From the NCBI RefSeq assembly GCF_040645195.1, contig NZ_JBEYXW010000003.1, positions 341,416-405,415 on the forward strand: DNA of 64,000 nucleotides, in the 5' to 3' direction. How positions within the stretch are numbered: position 1 is the first letter of the stretch; each line of letters starts with the position of its first letter. Source of the DNA: Prauserella_A sp040645195 (GTDB lineage Bacteria > Actinomycetota > Actinomycetes > Mycobacteriales > Pseudonocardiaceae). The notes under the pieces are model-generated. The model was not told where the DNA came from. It saw only the letters and a program-made list of their open reading frames with translations, and did not search any database. A program made the position numbers and the translations under genes. This document shows positions 43,817 through 55,643 of the stretch, piece by piece.

Positions 43817-44256
43817 CGCCGCACCGCCGCCTGGAGGGCTTCAGCGTTACCCGAGTCACTCTGATCAATCGCATCCCGGGCCTGTGACAGTCGCTCGATG
43901 AAGTCCTCGACGTAGCTCAGCATGGAGGCATTGGACTCGCGCAACGATTGCATCCCGTCGACAACTGCACCTATGAACCGCCCACTCGGGTCATCCTCGG
44001 AGGGTGGGACAGCATTATCGATCATGAGCCTGATCGCATGACGATCGGTCTTGATCTCGTCGAGAAGAGCCTCCCACTTACCGATCACGGAGTCGAGCTG
44101 TTCGGGATCAAAGGTCCAACGACCCGTGGCAGCGTCGCCAGCAGCCTGGACCCAGTTCTGCGTCCCGTACACCGCCTGCACAGCCTCGACTGCACTCACG
44201 CGGTCGGCGAACACATCGTCCAGGCGCTTGTTGGCTGTGAACCCGTCCTCGGCCAT
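43813..44256 (-). CDS. Small helical protein, possible ESX (PE-equivalent) partner
   Basis: The 147-residue acidic protein is almost wholly helical by composition: WTFDPEQLDSVIGKWEALL (residues about 47-65), then a long amphipathic stretch and AEALQAAVRR at the end. No domain is recognised with certainty. It begins the four-gene cassette, with GAGGGAGAC before the ATG at 44256, and overlaps the DUF3558 gene. Its place in front of a PPE-like gene suggests a PE-like partner role, but that is inference. The frame upstream to 44310 adds nothing family-like. Confidence 0.65.
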   Translation of the reverse strand: MAEDGFTANKRLDDVFADRVSAVEAVQAVYGTQNWVQAAGDAATGRWTFDPEQLDSVIGKWEALLDEIKTDRHAIRLMIDNAVPPSEDDPSGRFIGAVVDGMQSLRESNASMLSYVEDFIERLSQARDAIDQSDSGNAEALQAAVRR

Positions 44257-44315
44257 CCCCGTCTCCCTCACCGCACTGATCCAGTACCCGAGGGTAGCGG
44301 ACCACACCACGGCCG

Positions 44316-44720
44316 TCAGGCGTTCTCGCCGATCAGGCCCTGGAAGAGGGCCTCCAACTCGACCAATGTCTCCGCAACCGAGGTGTGGTGCACACCAACC
44401 ATGCCCGCCGCCACCGCGCCCGCGACGTTGCGCGCTGCGTCATCGACGAACACGCACGCCGCGGTCGGCAGGCCGAGCCGGTCCGCTGTGAGCCGGTACA
44501 CCTCCACCGCAGGCTTCGCGACACCGACCTCACCGGAGAAGACCAGCGCATCGAACCAGCCCGACAGCCTCCGCCGCACGGCGCCGCCACTGGCGGCATT
44601 GGAGAGCAACGCGGTACGCACACCATGGTCCCGGGCCGCGTCGAGCACATCGAGCAGCCGTGGTGCGTCGGCGTCGGTCAACACGCCGGCATGGTCCAGC
44701 ACAATTCCCCGCAACAACAC
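44316..44720 (-). CDS. HAD-like hydrolase, small and cap-less
   Basis: The product is 134 residues. Motif II (LLSNA), motif III (VAKPAVEVY) and motif IV (FVDDAARNVAGAVAAGM) of the haloacid dehalogenase fold are clear. Motif I reads LDHAGVL, so the usual second Asp is Ala, as in phosphonoacetaldehyde hydrolases (DxAG). The first 60 residues are short, leaving no room for a cap domain. The GTG at 44720 is the start; the upstream 154 bp to the divergent gene are unusually AT-rich. Confidence 0.8.
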   Translation of the reverse strand: MLLRGIVLDHAGVLTDADAPRLLDVLDAARDHGVRTALLSNAASGGAVRRRLSGWFDALVFSGEVGVAKPAVEVYRLTADRLGLPTAACVFVDDAARNVAGAVAAGMVGVHHTSVAETLVELEALFQGLIGENA

Positions 44721-44874
44721 CCTGCCAGCTTACGTAGCGCACATCGCGCGATCGGGGTGCCTTATTCGCCGGTTTCACTAATTGGTGGGTCTGTTGAGTC
44801 GGATTGGCCTTTTCGTCCCTCTATTTCGAGGGGCGACCGCCCCAATGAAATCGGAAATCATCTGGGGGGTAAGT

Positions 44875-45374
44875 ATGATTACCTATTCGGCTCGGTGTGG
44901 ATTACTCCCACTGACACCGTATGAACCCGTGGAATGCGGGAAATCGGTTGCGGAAAACGAATTACCGGAAGGTCAGCTGACACTCGACGACCTGCTCGCC
45001 GAAATACCGGCACAGCTGGGGGCTACTCCGCCACGCCCGTCGCTCGACAGACGTCGGCTGCACCGCATCCTCACAGCTCTGCTGGAAGTGCATGCCGGAC
45101 GTAGACCGGCGACCCAGCTCGGCTCCTGGCTCGCGCCCGCCCTGCAACGGCGGCTACGCGATCGCGCACGCACCACCGGCCCTCGCTACACCCTGCACAA
45201 GGTGTACCTGTGCCGGCCAACGGACAAGGCACTGGAGGTGTGCGGCACCGCCGACACCGGCGAGCGGGTGCTCGCCGTCGCCGCCCGGTTCGAGCACGAT
45301 GACAGCAGCTGGCGCTGCACGTCGTTCACGATCCTCGAACCGGGCGGCTGGGGTGCGAAGCCGATGCTGACCGG

Positions 45375-45378
<4 letters not shown>
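44875..45378 (+). CDS. Rv3235-like (DUF6459-type) protein
   Basis: The product is 167 residues. After a variable N-terminus, the C-terminal half has RPATQLGSWLAPALQRRLRDR and a VYLCRPTDKALEVCG...RVLAVAARFE pattern, that of the conserved actinobacterial Rv3235/DUF6459 family near secA. The role is unknown. The ATG at 44875, with GGGGGG 6 bases before it, is preferred over starts at 44782 and 44845. A weak hairpin (CCCTC/GAGGG, about 44817-44832) lies in its AT-richer leader. Its stop shares TTAG with the convergent secA stop. Confidence 0.72.
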
Positions 45379-48239
<2,861 letters not shown>

Positions 48240-48391
48240 CCGGTTCGACCTCGCTAGCTGTATCCGGTGAGTCGTCGCAGCACCCATACAGGGCGCCGGG
48301 CAGCTTGACACGCACGGCCCTGGGACCGCAGCACTTCCCATCGTAGAGGCTCCCCGAGCGGGAGGTGGCAGCACTCGGAACAGCCGCATGG

Positions 48392-48425
48392 CAACGGCCC
48401 GCACGCTCTCGCGTACGGGCCGTTG
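48392..48425 (-). terminator. Hairpin between hpf and secA
   Basis: A 15-bp stem with one mismatch (48392-48406 with 48411-48425), loop TCTC, lies 21 bp downstream of the hpf stop and 150 bp upstream of the secA start. It is a likely terminator or attenuator that separates hpf from secA. No T-run follows. Confidence 0.7.
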
Positions 48426-48446
48426 GTCAGCTTGCGCGGCGGGCGG

Positions 48447-49136
48447 TCAGCCCAGCCGGATCACGCCGTAGTCGAAGCCCTTTCTGCGGTAGACGACACT
48501 CGGCTTTCCGCTCGCGGAGTCGTTGAAGAGATAGAAGTCGTGTCCGACCAGCTCCATCTGGTAGAGAGCCTGGTCGAGCGTCATGGGCTCCGCGGAATGG
48601 TGCTTCTCGCGCACCACCAGGCCTGGCTCTTGGTCAGCCACGCCGTCGTCCCAGCGCTGCTCGGGAAGCACGATCCCGTCGGCCGATACCGCGGCCATGG
48701 GTTCTGCGGGGGCCTCCAGCACGGCGGTGCTCGCCACGAGCTGGCGCCTTCCCATGGCCGGGCCGGACGCTTCGGCGGCCGGTGTTCCCGCAGAGGTCGC
48801 CTCCGCGACCGATTCGGGGCAGCGGCGGCCGTAGTGCACCCGGCGCCGATCGTGCATCCGGCGCAGCCGGTTCTCGAGCTTGTTGATCGCGGAATCGAGC
48901 GCGGCGTAGAAGTCGCCGGCCGATGCCTCCGCTCGCACGACAGGGCCCTTGCCCTTGCCGGTGATCTCGACGCGCTGGCAGTTCTTCGCCTGCCGCCGGT
49001 TGGGCTCGTGGAAAAGTTCGACGTCGTAGCGAATGACTTTCCTGTCGTAGCGCTCGAGACGCGCTAGTTTCGCGCTGACGTGAACCCGATAGTGATCGGG
49101 CACCTCCACGTTGCGACCCTTAACGACGATGTCCAT
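48447..49136 (-). CDS. hpf: Ribosome hibernation promoting factor (long form)
   Basis: The product is 229 residues. The N-terminal HPF domain (1-100) begins MDIVVKGRNVEVPDHYRVHV and has the basic helix DSAINKLENRLRRMHDRR. A variable Ala/Pro-rich linker (about 110-165) and the C-terminal dimerisation domain (KHHSAEPMTLDQALYQMEL and FYLFNDSASGKPSVVYRRKG) follow. The long form makes 100S dimers of idle ribosomes. GGGAGG precedes the ATG. It is the first of the hpf-secA pair in this direction, as in mycobacteria. Confidence 0.95.
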   Translation of the reverse strand: MDIVVKGRNVEVPDHYRVHVSAKLARLERYDRKVIRYDVELFHEPNRRQAKNCQRVEITGKGKGPVVRAEASAGDFYAALDSAINKLENRLRRMHDRRRVHYGRRCPESVAEATSAGTPAAEASGPAMGRRQLVASTAVLEAPAEPMAAVSADGIVLPEQRWDDGVADQEPGLVVREKHHSAEPMTLDQALYQMELVGHDFYLFNDSASGKPSVVYRRKGFDYGVIRLG

Positions 49137-49595
49137 ACACGACCTCCCTCGCGGAATTTGCGAGTTACTTTCTGGACCACAAGCGCCGGGGGGACTGGGT
49201 GGAAAAACGCCGACACGACGTCTCGCGCGGGGTCTTCACGAGTTCAGCATTCCGCCGGCGCTAGGGACATCGGCTCTTCACCTCCCTACGTGCCGGGATA
49301 GCTGTTAGCGGAGCACGTTAGCCCGCTGAGCGCGGTTAGAACAGCCCCCGGTGCGGGGGACGTGCGACGGTGAATGGCCGTCACGATCCGCAGTGGACGC
49401 GCGGAAACGGCGTCGCAACCGTGCCACGTTCGGAGCAGCGCACCAAGGGTTTTGTCACCCTCCCGGACCGACGGCTCGGTCCTCACCTGTCGCACGGTGA
49501 CAGTGGGCTGCGTCATATCCGATCAACGCCCGACCCCCGCACGACGGTTCCCGCCCACTCGATCGGATGAAATTTTCCGACAGTGCGGCCCGTGG
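49137..49595. other. Intergenic region between comF and hpf
   Basis: This 459-bp stretch lies after the comF stop and before hpf (both minus strand). No open frame has convincing coding bias. It probably contains the hpf promoter and leader; I found no SigR-type or other clear promoter by eye. Confidence 0.5.
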
Positions 49596-50264
49596 TCACA
49601 CGGCGGTGAGCGCGAGCGCGGCCGTCACCTCCAGACCGCCGGCCGTCAGCGTCCGCAGACAGGCGTCGACCGTCGCGCCCGTCGTGACGACGTCGTCGAG
49701 CAGCACCACCGGAGTACCGGGCGGGGGCGCACCGGCGGGCCGCAACCTCAGCCGGCCGGCGAGGTTGGCCACCCGCTCGGCACGGGCGAGCCCGACGGCA
49801 TCCCGGGCTCCCGCGCCCAGTTCCAGCGCCGGAGCGACGGCCACGGCATGGCCGTCGGCTGCCAACTGCGCGGCGCAGTGCCTGGCGAGACGCTCCAGGT
49901 GCGAACCGCCGCGGGCGCGTGCCGCTATCCGGCGCGAGGGCACCGGCACCAGCCACCAGGTGCCGGTGCTGTCCGGGCCCGCCCTGGGCAACAACGGTAC
50001 GGCCGTGGCGAGCAGCTGCCCCAGCGGCGCGGCGAGGTCACGCCTGCCCTGTTCCTTGTAGGCCAGTACGAGCCGCCTTGCAACGCCGTCGTAGCGGGCG
50101 AGCGCATGCACTCGCTCGCCCCTGGCGAACAGCCGCGCGCCGTCGAACGCCGCGGCACACGCCGGGCAGCATGGCGAGCCCAGCTCACCACAGCCTGCGC
50201 AGGCGGCGGGCAGCAGCAGATCGAGCGCCGCCCGGCCGATCGTGGACAACCCCCAGCCGGTCAT
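49596..50264 (-). CDS. comF: ComF family phosphoribosyltransferase
   Basis: The 222-residue protein has two zinc-finger-like CxxC pairs near the N-terminus (CAGCGELGSPCCPAC, about 22-36), the YKEQGRRDLA segment, LVPVPSRR, and the PRTase loop VVLLDDVVTTGAT (about 184-196). ComF takes part in DNA uptake in competent bacteria; its role in actinobacteria is unclear. The ATG at 50264 is chosen; the longer frame shadows lpqB. It is downstream of lpqB with a 38-bp gap. Confidence 0.92.
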   Translation of the reverse strand: MTGWGLSTIGRAALDLLLPAACAGCGELGSPCCPACAAAFDGARLFARGERVHALARYDGVARRLVLAYKEQGRRDLAAPLGQLLATAVPLLPRAGPDSTGTWWLVPVPSRRIAARARGGSHLERLARHCAAQLAADGHAVAVAPALELGAGARDAVGLARAERVANLAGRLRLRPAGAPPPGTPVVLLDDVVTTGATVDACLRTLTAGGLEVTAALALTAV

Positions 50265-50302
50265 GACGCCACGATGCCGGGGACCACCGACAGTTTCGTG
50301 GC

Positions 50303-52054
50303 TCAGCCCGGGTAGAACGGCTTCGCCGCCGCCTGGCTGTGCGCGTGTGGACGCCACACGTCGCCGACGTCGCTCGCCGTCCACAGGCCGGTGGCGTCGG
50401 CCACCACGATCGGCCTGCCGGGAGCGGCCGTGATGGCCTGCACCGGCGGAGTCAGGTTCGAGCTGTTGAACTGGTCGAGCCGCAGACCGTCGACGGGGAC
50501 CCTGGCGACCGGGATCGAGTCGGAGCCGGTCGCCACGATGAGGGTGTCCTGGCCGATCCAGTCGAGATCGACGACGTTGCGTAGCTCGCCCGCCTGCAGG
50601 ATGCGCGGCGCGCGCAGGGTCACCGACGTGCCGTCGGCCCCGCGCACCACCGAGGCCACCACGACGTGCCCGCCCGCGATCATCGCGACGCGGGTGCCGT
50701 CCCTGGACAGCCGGAGCCCGGTGATGGGCCCGACGGTCAGCACCTCGCTGGCGTTCACCGACTGCGGGATCCACCGCCCGTCCGGACCACGGAGGACCCG
50801 CACCACGTTGTTGTGGTCGACGGCCGTCCACAACTCGCCGGACGGGCCGCCGCCGGTGCCCGGCCGCCAGCTCGGCCGCGTCATGGTCATCCCGCGCAGG
50901 TCGACGACCTGGCTTTCCGCGCCGTAGTCGCCGACGCGTAGCTGGACGAGCGGACCGACGCGCTCGACGACCACGAGCTGGTTGCCGCTGATCGACTGTG
51001 CCGCGCTCTCCACGTTGTAGGCCCCGGCACCGGCTGGACCGTCGATCGGTGCTCCCGACCCGAGGGACAGCAGCTTGCCGTTGACGGTCATCAGCCCTGG
51101 CAGCTCCGAGCTCGGCGACGACTGCGCCTCGTAGGCCGGGAGGTCACCGGGCCGCCAGTCGATGTGTCCCTGCACGAGCGACGTACCGTCCGAGAGCAGG
51201 CGGATCCGGCTCGTCGTGACGCCCTGCAGCGAGCGCACCACCTGCGCCGCGATCAGCTCCTTGTGCTGCTGGCTCTGGTCCTCGACACCCGACAGCGGCA
51301 CCACGAGCGCACCGTCGTTGGCCCCGGCGACGTTGCTCTCCAGCGTGGCCTCATCGCCGAGCGGGTTGCGGACAGCGCCGGTGAGACTGTTCGACGGCCC
51401 CGCGAGCAGCAGGTCCATCACCCGCGCCGGCAGGCCGGACTGCGGCCGGGCGACGACATAACGCAGATCCGGCACCAGCACGCTCGAATCGGGCGCGAAG
51501 AAGTAGATCGGCACCCGCAGGTAGTTCTCGGTGAAGTCGCTATAGGTGATCAGGATGCTCTCGGGCGGATCCACGATGCGCCACTGCCCGTCCTGCTGCA
51601 GCCGTAGCCGCACGGGTACCTCGACCGGGTCCTCGGACGGAATGAACGCACTGTCCGGGCCGAGCCTGCCGACGTGGGTTCCCCGCACCAGCACGAGCTT
51701 CTCGTCCTGGTCTGGCGACTGCTCACTGCTGGGGGGATAGACCGTGCTGAACTCGTCCTGGATGATCGTCAGGCTCTGATCCGGTTTCCAGCGCTTGCGC
51801 GAGTCCCCCGACAGGTAGGCGCGGGCTGCCGCATGGTCGTTGCCGGGATCGGCGCTGGCGCTGACGAAGTCGCGCACCACCGACAGCGGGTCGAGGTCGG
51901 CGGCGGGGGCAGGCACCTCCTGGCTCGGCTGCGGGCCCACCCGCTCACGCGGGATGGCTTCCGGCTGCGACTGCGCGGGGATGGCGGCGCACCCCGCGAG
52001 AGCGAGCAGGCCGGCGAACAGGGCCAGCAACGCCCTGGTCCTGCCCCGGATCAC
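50303..52054 (-). CDS. lpqB: Lipoprotein LpqB
   Basis: This 583-residue protein has a lipoprotein signal with lipobox LALAGC (Cys22), an N-terminal GerMN-type segment (about 165-290) and a C-terminal beta-propeller of the LpqB family (about 320-583). LpqB acts with the MtrAB two-component system in cell-envelope control; in Mycobacterium it interacts with MtrB. The start overlaps the mtrB stop by four bases, so the operon is mtrA-mtrB-lpqB. Confidence 0.96.
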   Translation of the reverse strand: MIRGRTRALLALFAGLLALAGCAAIPAQSQPEAIPRERVGPQPSQEVPAPAADLDPLSVVRDFVSASADPGNDHAAARAYLSGDSRKRWKPDQSLTIIQDEFSTVYPPSSEQSPDQDEKLVLVRGTHVGRLGPDSAFIPSEDPVEVPVRLRLQQDGQWRIVDPPESILITYSDFTENYLRVPIYFFAPDSSVLVPDLRYVVARPQSGLPARVMDLLLAGPSNSLTGAVRNPLGDEATLESNVAGANDGALVVPLSGVEDQSQQHKELIAAQVVRSLQGVTTSRIRLLSDGTSLVQGHIDWRPGDLPAYEAQSSPSSELPGLMTVNGKLLSLGSGAPIDGPAGAGAYNVESAAQSISGNQLVVVERVGPLVQLRVGDYGAESQVVDLRGMTMTRPSWRPGTGGGPSGELWTAVDHNNVVRVLRGPDGRWIPQSVNASEVLTVGPITGLRLSRDGTRVAMIAGGHVVVASVVRGADGTSVTLRAPRILQAGELRNVVDLDWIGQDTLIVATGSDSIPVARVPVDGLRLDQFNSSNLTPPVQAITAAPGRPIVVADATGLWTASDVGDVWRPHAHSQAAAKPFYPG

Positions 52055-53736
52055 CGGACTTCCTCGTGTTCGACTGCGAGCAACGCGATCTCGGCGTGAC
52101 CGTTTCCGAGGGGCACCGTGACGACTGCGTCGGTGGGCGGCAGCGGCAACGGGCTGCGGTCAACGGGGTCACCCGCGTGGCGCGGCAGGGTGAGCCGGAA
52201 GCAGGAGCCCTTGTCGACCTCACCCCACGCGTCGAGGTGGCCGCCGTGCAGCCGCGCGTCCTCCTGGCTGATCGCCAACCCGAGCCCGGTGCCGCCGGTC
52301 CGGCGGTTCCGGGACGGATCGGCACGCCAGAACCGGTTGAACACCAGGTCAGCCTCTCCGGGCCGCAAACCGACCCCGTAGTCGCGGACGGTGATCGCCA
52401 CCGCGTCCTCATCCGCCGCGAGGCGCAACCTCACCGGTTTGCCCTCGCCATGGTCGACGGCGTTGGCGAGCAGGTTCCGCAGGATCCGCTCGACCCTGCG
52501 CGCATCGACCTCGGCCGTCACCTCCTCCTCGGGCAGCTCCAGCTCGATCGGGCTGCCCGCGGTGCCCGCGATGACCCTGACCTGCTCGACCGCTCGGCGC
52601 GCGATCGGCCGCACGTCGATCAACTCGGCGGACAGCTCCTCGACACCGGCGTCCAGCTTGCTGATCTCCAGCAGGTCTCGCAGCAGGGTCTCGAAGCGGT
52701 CGAGCTCGTCGACCAGCAGCTCGGTGGAGCGGGCAAGGCCGGCGGGGAACTGCTCGCGGGAGGCATGCAGGACGTCGGCCGCCATCCGCACCGTGGTCAG
52801 CGGGGTACGCAGCTCGTGCGAGACGTCGGAGGTGAACCGCCGCTGCAGCTGGCCGAACTCCTCCAGCTGGCGGATCTGCCGCTGGATGCTGGCGGCCATC
52901 GCGTTGTAGGACATCGCGAGCTTGGAGAGGTCGTCCTCACCGACCACGTCGAGCCGGCGATCCAGGTCCCCTTCGGCGAACCGTTCCGCGGCCGCGGCCG
53001 CCCGGCGCACCGGCCGCACGACCTGCCGGGTGACCATGTTCGTGATGCCCGCCAGCAGCAGCAAGAGCACAAGGCCACCGACCAGCAGCGTGTTCTGCAC
53101 TGTCGCGACCGTGTTCTGCTCGGTGGCCAGCGGGAAGAGCAGATACAACTGCACCGGCCGGGTCGTGGTCGTGACCGGCGCGCCGACGATGAGGTAGGTC
53201 GCGCCGTCCGCGGTGTGGATCTGCTTGGCCTCGGAGTTGTTCTCGACGAAGTTGCGCAGCCCCGTGGGCACCTTGTCGTAGGGACCGGCGTAGACGGCGT
53301 GCATGGACGCCTGGTCGGGGTCGCCCGCGGCGAGCACCGGCTCGAACGCACCCGCTGCCGAGTTCGCGGCGTCCTGTGTCGCGACGGAGCTGCTGGTGAT
53401 CTTCTTGATCGCATTGGTGAGCCGGTTGCGCAACGCCTCGTCCTGGCCTGCGTCGCCGGCGAGCTCGGTCTCCGCCGTCTGCACGACGACATGGAGCTGC
53501 GCTGTGGCCGCCCGCTCCTTGGTGTCCACCAACCGCTCGGTGATCTGGTTCTGCAGGACCATGCCGAGCACGAAGACAACCGCCGACGACAGCGCGAGCG
53601 TCGACACGGTCACCCGGAACTGCACCGAGTGCCGCCACAGCTCGCCGAACGCGACGGCCTTGCGCCGGCCGTACGCCGCCGCGCGGCGGGCCAGCACCAT
53701 TGCCGACCAGCCGAACCTGGCCAGCCGATCCTTCAT
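52051..53736 (-). CDS. mtrB: MtrB sensor histidine kinase
   Basis: The 561-residue kinase has two membrane helices (about 43-66 and 216-236) flanking an extracytoplasmic sensor domain of about 150 residues, then a HAMP linker, a HisKA box with SHELRTPL (His307) and a HATPase domain with NLLANAVDHGEG, DYGVGL and GGTGLGLAI. It controls MtrA and responds to osmotic and division signals in actinobacteria. It overlaps lpqB by four bases. About 107 bp separate it from mtrA upstream. Confidence 0.96.
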   Translation of the reverse strand: MKDRLARFGWSAMVLARRAAAYGRRKAVAFGELWRHSVQFRVTVSTLALSSAVVFVLGMVLQNQITERLVDTKERAATAQLHVVVQTAETELAGDAGQDEALRNRLTNAIKKITSSSVATQDAANSAAGAFEPVLAAGDPDQASMHAVYAGPYDKVPTGLRNFVENNSEAKQIHTADGATYLIVGAPVTTTTRPVQLYLLFPLATEQNTVATVQNTLLVGGLVLLLLLAGITNMVTRQVVRPVRRAAAAAERFAEGDLDRRLDVVGEDDLSKLAMSYNAMAASIQRQIRQLEEFGQLQRRFTSDVSHELRTPLTTVRMAADVLHASREQFPAGLARSTELLVDELDRFETLLRDLLEISKLDAGVEELSAELIDVRPIARRAVEQVRVIAGTAGSPIELELPEEEVTAEVDARRVERILRNLLANAVDHGEGKPVRLRLAADEDAVAITVRDYGVGLRPGEADLVFNRFWRADPSRNRRTGGTGLGLAISQEDARLHGGHLDAWGEVDKGSCFRLTLPRHAGDPVDRSPLPLPPTDAVVTVPLGNGHAEIALLAVEHEEVR

Positions 53737-53843
53737 GGCTTCGTGCCTGTTCTCGAATGCGCGACACGACCGTGTCGCCGGGACTTGGACTCCGCTAGGT
53801 TATCCGTTCCCGCTGGCAGAGCACGCCGCCGCCCGCGCGCCGG

Positions 53844-54520
53844 TTACGGCGGGCCTGCCTTGTAGCCGACGCCGCGCACCGTCAGCACGACCTCCGGGTG
53901 CTCCGGGTCCTTCTCGACCTTGGAGCGCAGGCGCTGGACGTGCACGTTCACCAGGCGGGTGTCGGCAGCGTGCCGGTAACCCCACACCTGCTCGAGGAGC
54001 ACCTCGCGGGTGAACACCTGGCGTGGCTTGCGCGCGAGCGCGACGAGAAGGTCGAACTCCAGCGGCGTGAGCGGGATGGCCTTGCCGTCCCTGGTGACCT
54101 CGTGCCCGGGCACGTCGATGCTGAGGTCGCCGATCGTGAGGCTCTCGGCAGGCTCGGACTCGGTGCGCCGCATCCGCGCCCGCACCCGCGCCACCAGCTC
54201 CTTCGGCTTGAAGGGCTTGACAACGTAGTCGTCGGCGCCGGATTCGAGTCCGAGGACGATGTCCACGGTGTCGCTCTTGGCGGTCAGCATGACGATCGGG
54301 ACGCCGGACTCCGCCCTGATGGCCTTGCAGACATCGATGCCGTTCATGCCGGGCAGCATCAGGTCGAGCAGGACCAGGTCGGGCTTCAGCTCACGCAGCG
54401 CGGGCAACGCACGTGAACCATCGGCCACCACCGCGGTGTCGAACCCTCGCCGCGGAGCACGATGGTCAGCATCTCAGCCAGAGCGGGGTCGTCGTCGACG
54501 ACCAACACACGTGCCTTCAT
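53844..54520 (-). CDS. mtrA: Response regulator MtrA, frameshifted by one base
   Basis: The gene encodes MtrA in two frames. The ATG at 54520 starts MKARVLVVDDDPALAEMLTI, and the second frame from 54443 continues FDTAVVADGSRALPALRELK to the winged-helix C-terminus (LVNVHVQRLRSKVEKDPEHP). One base is missing at 54444/54443, within GAGGGTTC where GAGGGNTTC is expected. Corrected, it has 225 residues, the family length, with phospho-acceptor Asp in LVLLDLMLPG. The reading stays open only from the GTG at 54431, which would drop the first beta strand and acidic pocket. A sequencing error is likeliest since MtrA is essential in related genera. Confidence 0.93.
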
Positions 54521-54594
54521 GAGCACATATTCGCACTGGCGCCGCCGTCCGCGCGCGGGACCCGGCTTTGCCCGCCACGACTAGTCCGATCGGA

Positions 54595-55581
54595 CTATTC
54601 GTACGGGGTGGTCAGCCGCACGCCCAGCTCGCGCACCCTGTCCTCGATCTCCGCCGGCGCGTCCAGCTCGAACCCGGCTTCGAGCGCGGCGATGGCGGCC
54701 ACGTACTGCACGATCAGCTCCGCGGAGTCGGCACTGAGCCGGACAGTGCAGCGGGCGGGGCCCGCATCGGCGATCTCGCCGGGAACGTGGGCGAACAGCC
54801 GCGCTCTGAGGTCGGCGGCCGGCAGGTCCACCGTCAGCCGTGCGGTGTAGCGGTAGGAGGCGTTCGCGAACGAGCTGCTCACGTACCCGGCGGGGTCGGG
54901 CACCGGCAGCTCGCGCCGGGTGAACGGCCTTCGGGTCGGGAGGAGCTCCGCCATCCGGTCGACGCGGAACGTGCGCCAGCCGTCGCGGCCGGGGTCGAAG
55001 GCGAGCAGGTACCAGTGGCCCCGGACGGTGACGAGGTTGTGCGGCTCCACCCTGCGCTCGCCGCCGTCGGCGTTCCGGCCGCGATAGTGGAAGGACAGCA
55101 GCTCCGCATCCCGGCACGCCGCGGCGAGCACCGCCAGCACGCCGGGATCGACGCGAGGGACGTCCCGGTGCGGAACAGCGGCGGCCACCCCACCGAGCGC
55201 GCCGAGCCGTGGCCGCAGGCGCGCGGGTAGTACGCGCTCCAGCTTCGCCAGCGCCCGCATCGAGCTCTCCTCGATACCGGCAACGCTGCCACCCGCCGCG
55301 GTCACCAGGCCTACGGCAACGGCCACGGCCTCGTCGTCGTCGAGCAGCAGTGGCGGCAGGTTGCGCCCCGACGTCAGCCGGTACCCACCAGCGGTGCCGG
55401 TGGTGCTCTCCACGGGGTAGTCGAGCGCACGCAGCCGATCAATGTCGCGACGTACCGTGCGCACGGTGACGCCCAGCCGCTCCGCGAGATCGGTGCCCGA
55501 CCACTCCCGCCGGCTCTGCAGCAGCGACAGCAGGCGCAGCAGCCGCCCCGGCATGTCCTTGCGTGCCGACCTCTCGTTCAC
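54595..55581 (-). CDS. WYL domain / YafY-type transcriptional regulator
   Basis: The product is 328 residues. An N-terminal DeoR-like helix-turn-helix (about 10-60, SGTDLAERLGVTVRTVRRDI) leads to a WYL domain (about 145-215, with HWYLLAFDPGRDGWRTFRVDRM) and a C-terminal WCX extension. Such regulators sense small ligands or nucleic acids. It is divergent from the FAD oxidoreductase with 62 bp between the starts, and a 6-bp inverted repeat lies there. Confidence 0.9.
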   Translation of the reverse strand: MNERSARKDMPGRLLRLLSLLQSRREWSGTDLAERLGVTVRTVRRDIDRLRALDYPVESTTGTAGGYRLTSGRNLPPLLLDDDEAVAVAVGLVTAAGGSVAGIEESSMRALAKLERVLPARLRPRLGALGGVAAAVPHRDVPRVDPGVLAVLAAACRDAELLSFHYRGRNADGGERRVEPHNLVTVRGHWYLLAFDPGRDGWRTFRVDRMAELLPTRRPFTRRELPVPDPAGYVSSSFANASYRYTARLTVDLPAADLRARLFAHVPGEIADAGPARCTVRLSADSAELIVQYVAAIAALEAGFELDAPAEIEDRVRELGVRLTTPYE

Positions 55582-55603
55582 TCAGAGCAGACTGCCATTT
55601 CTC

Positions 55604-55622
55604 GAGGACAAGATGCGTCCTC
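55604..55622. promoter_or_regulatory. Candidate operator of the WYL regulator
   Basis: GAGGAC-N7-GTCCTC is a perfect inverted repeat in the 62-bp interval between the WYL regulator and the FAD oxidoreductase. Its position fits repression or activation of both divergent genes. Binding is inferred. Confidence 0.5.
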
Positions 55623-55643
55623 AACGGTTCCTACCGTGGCCGT

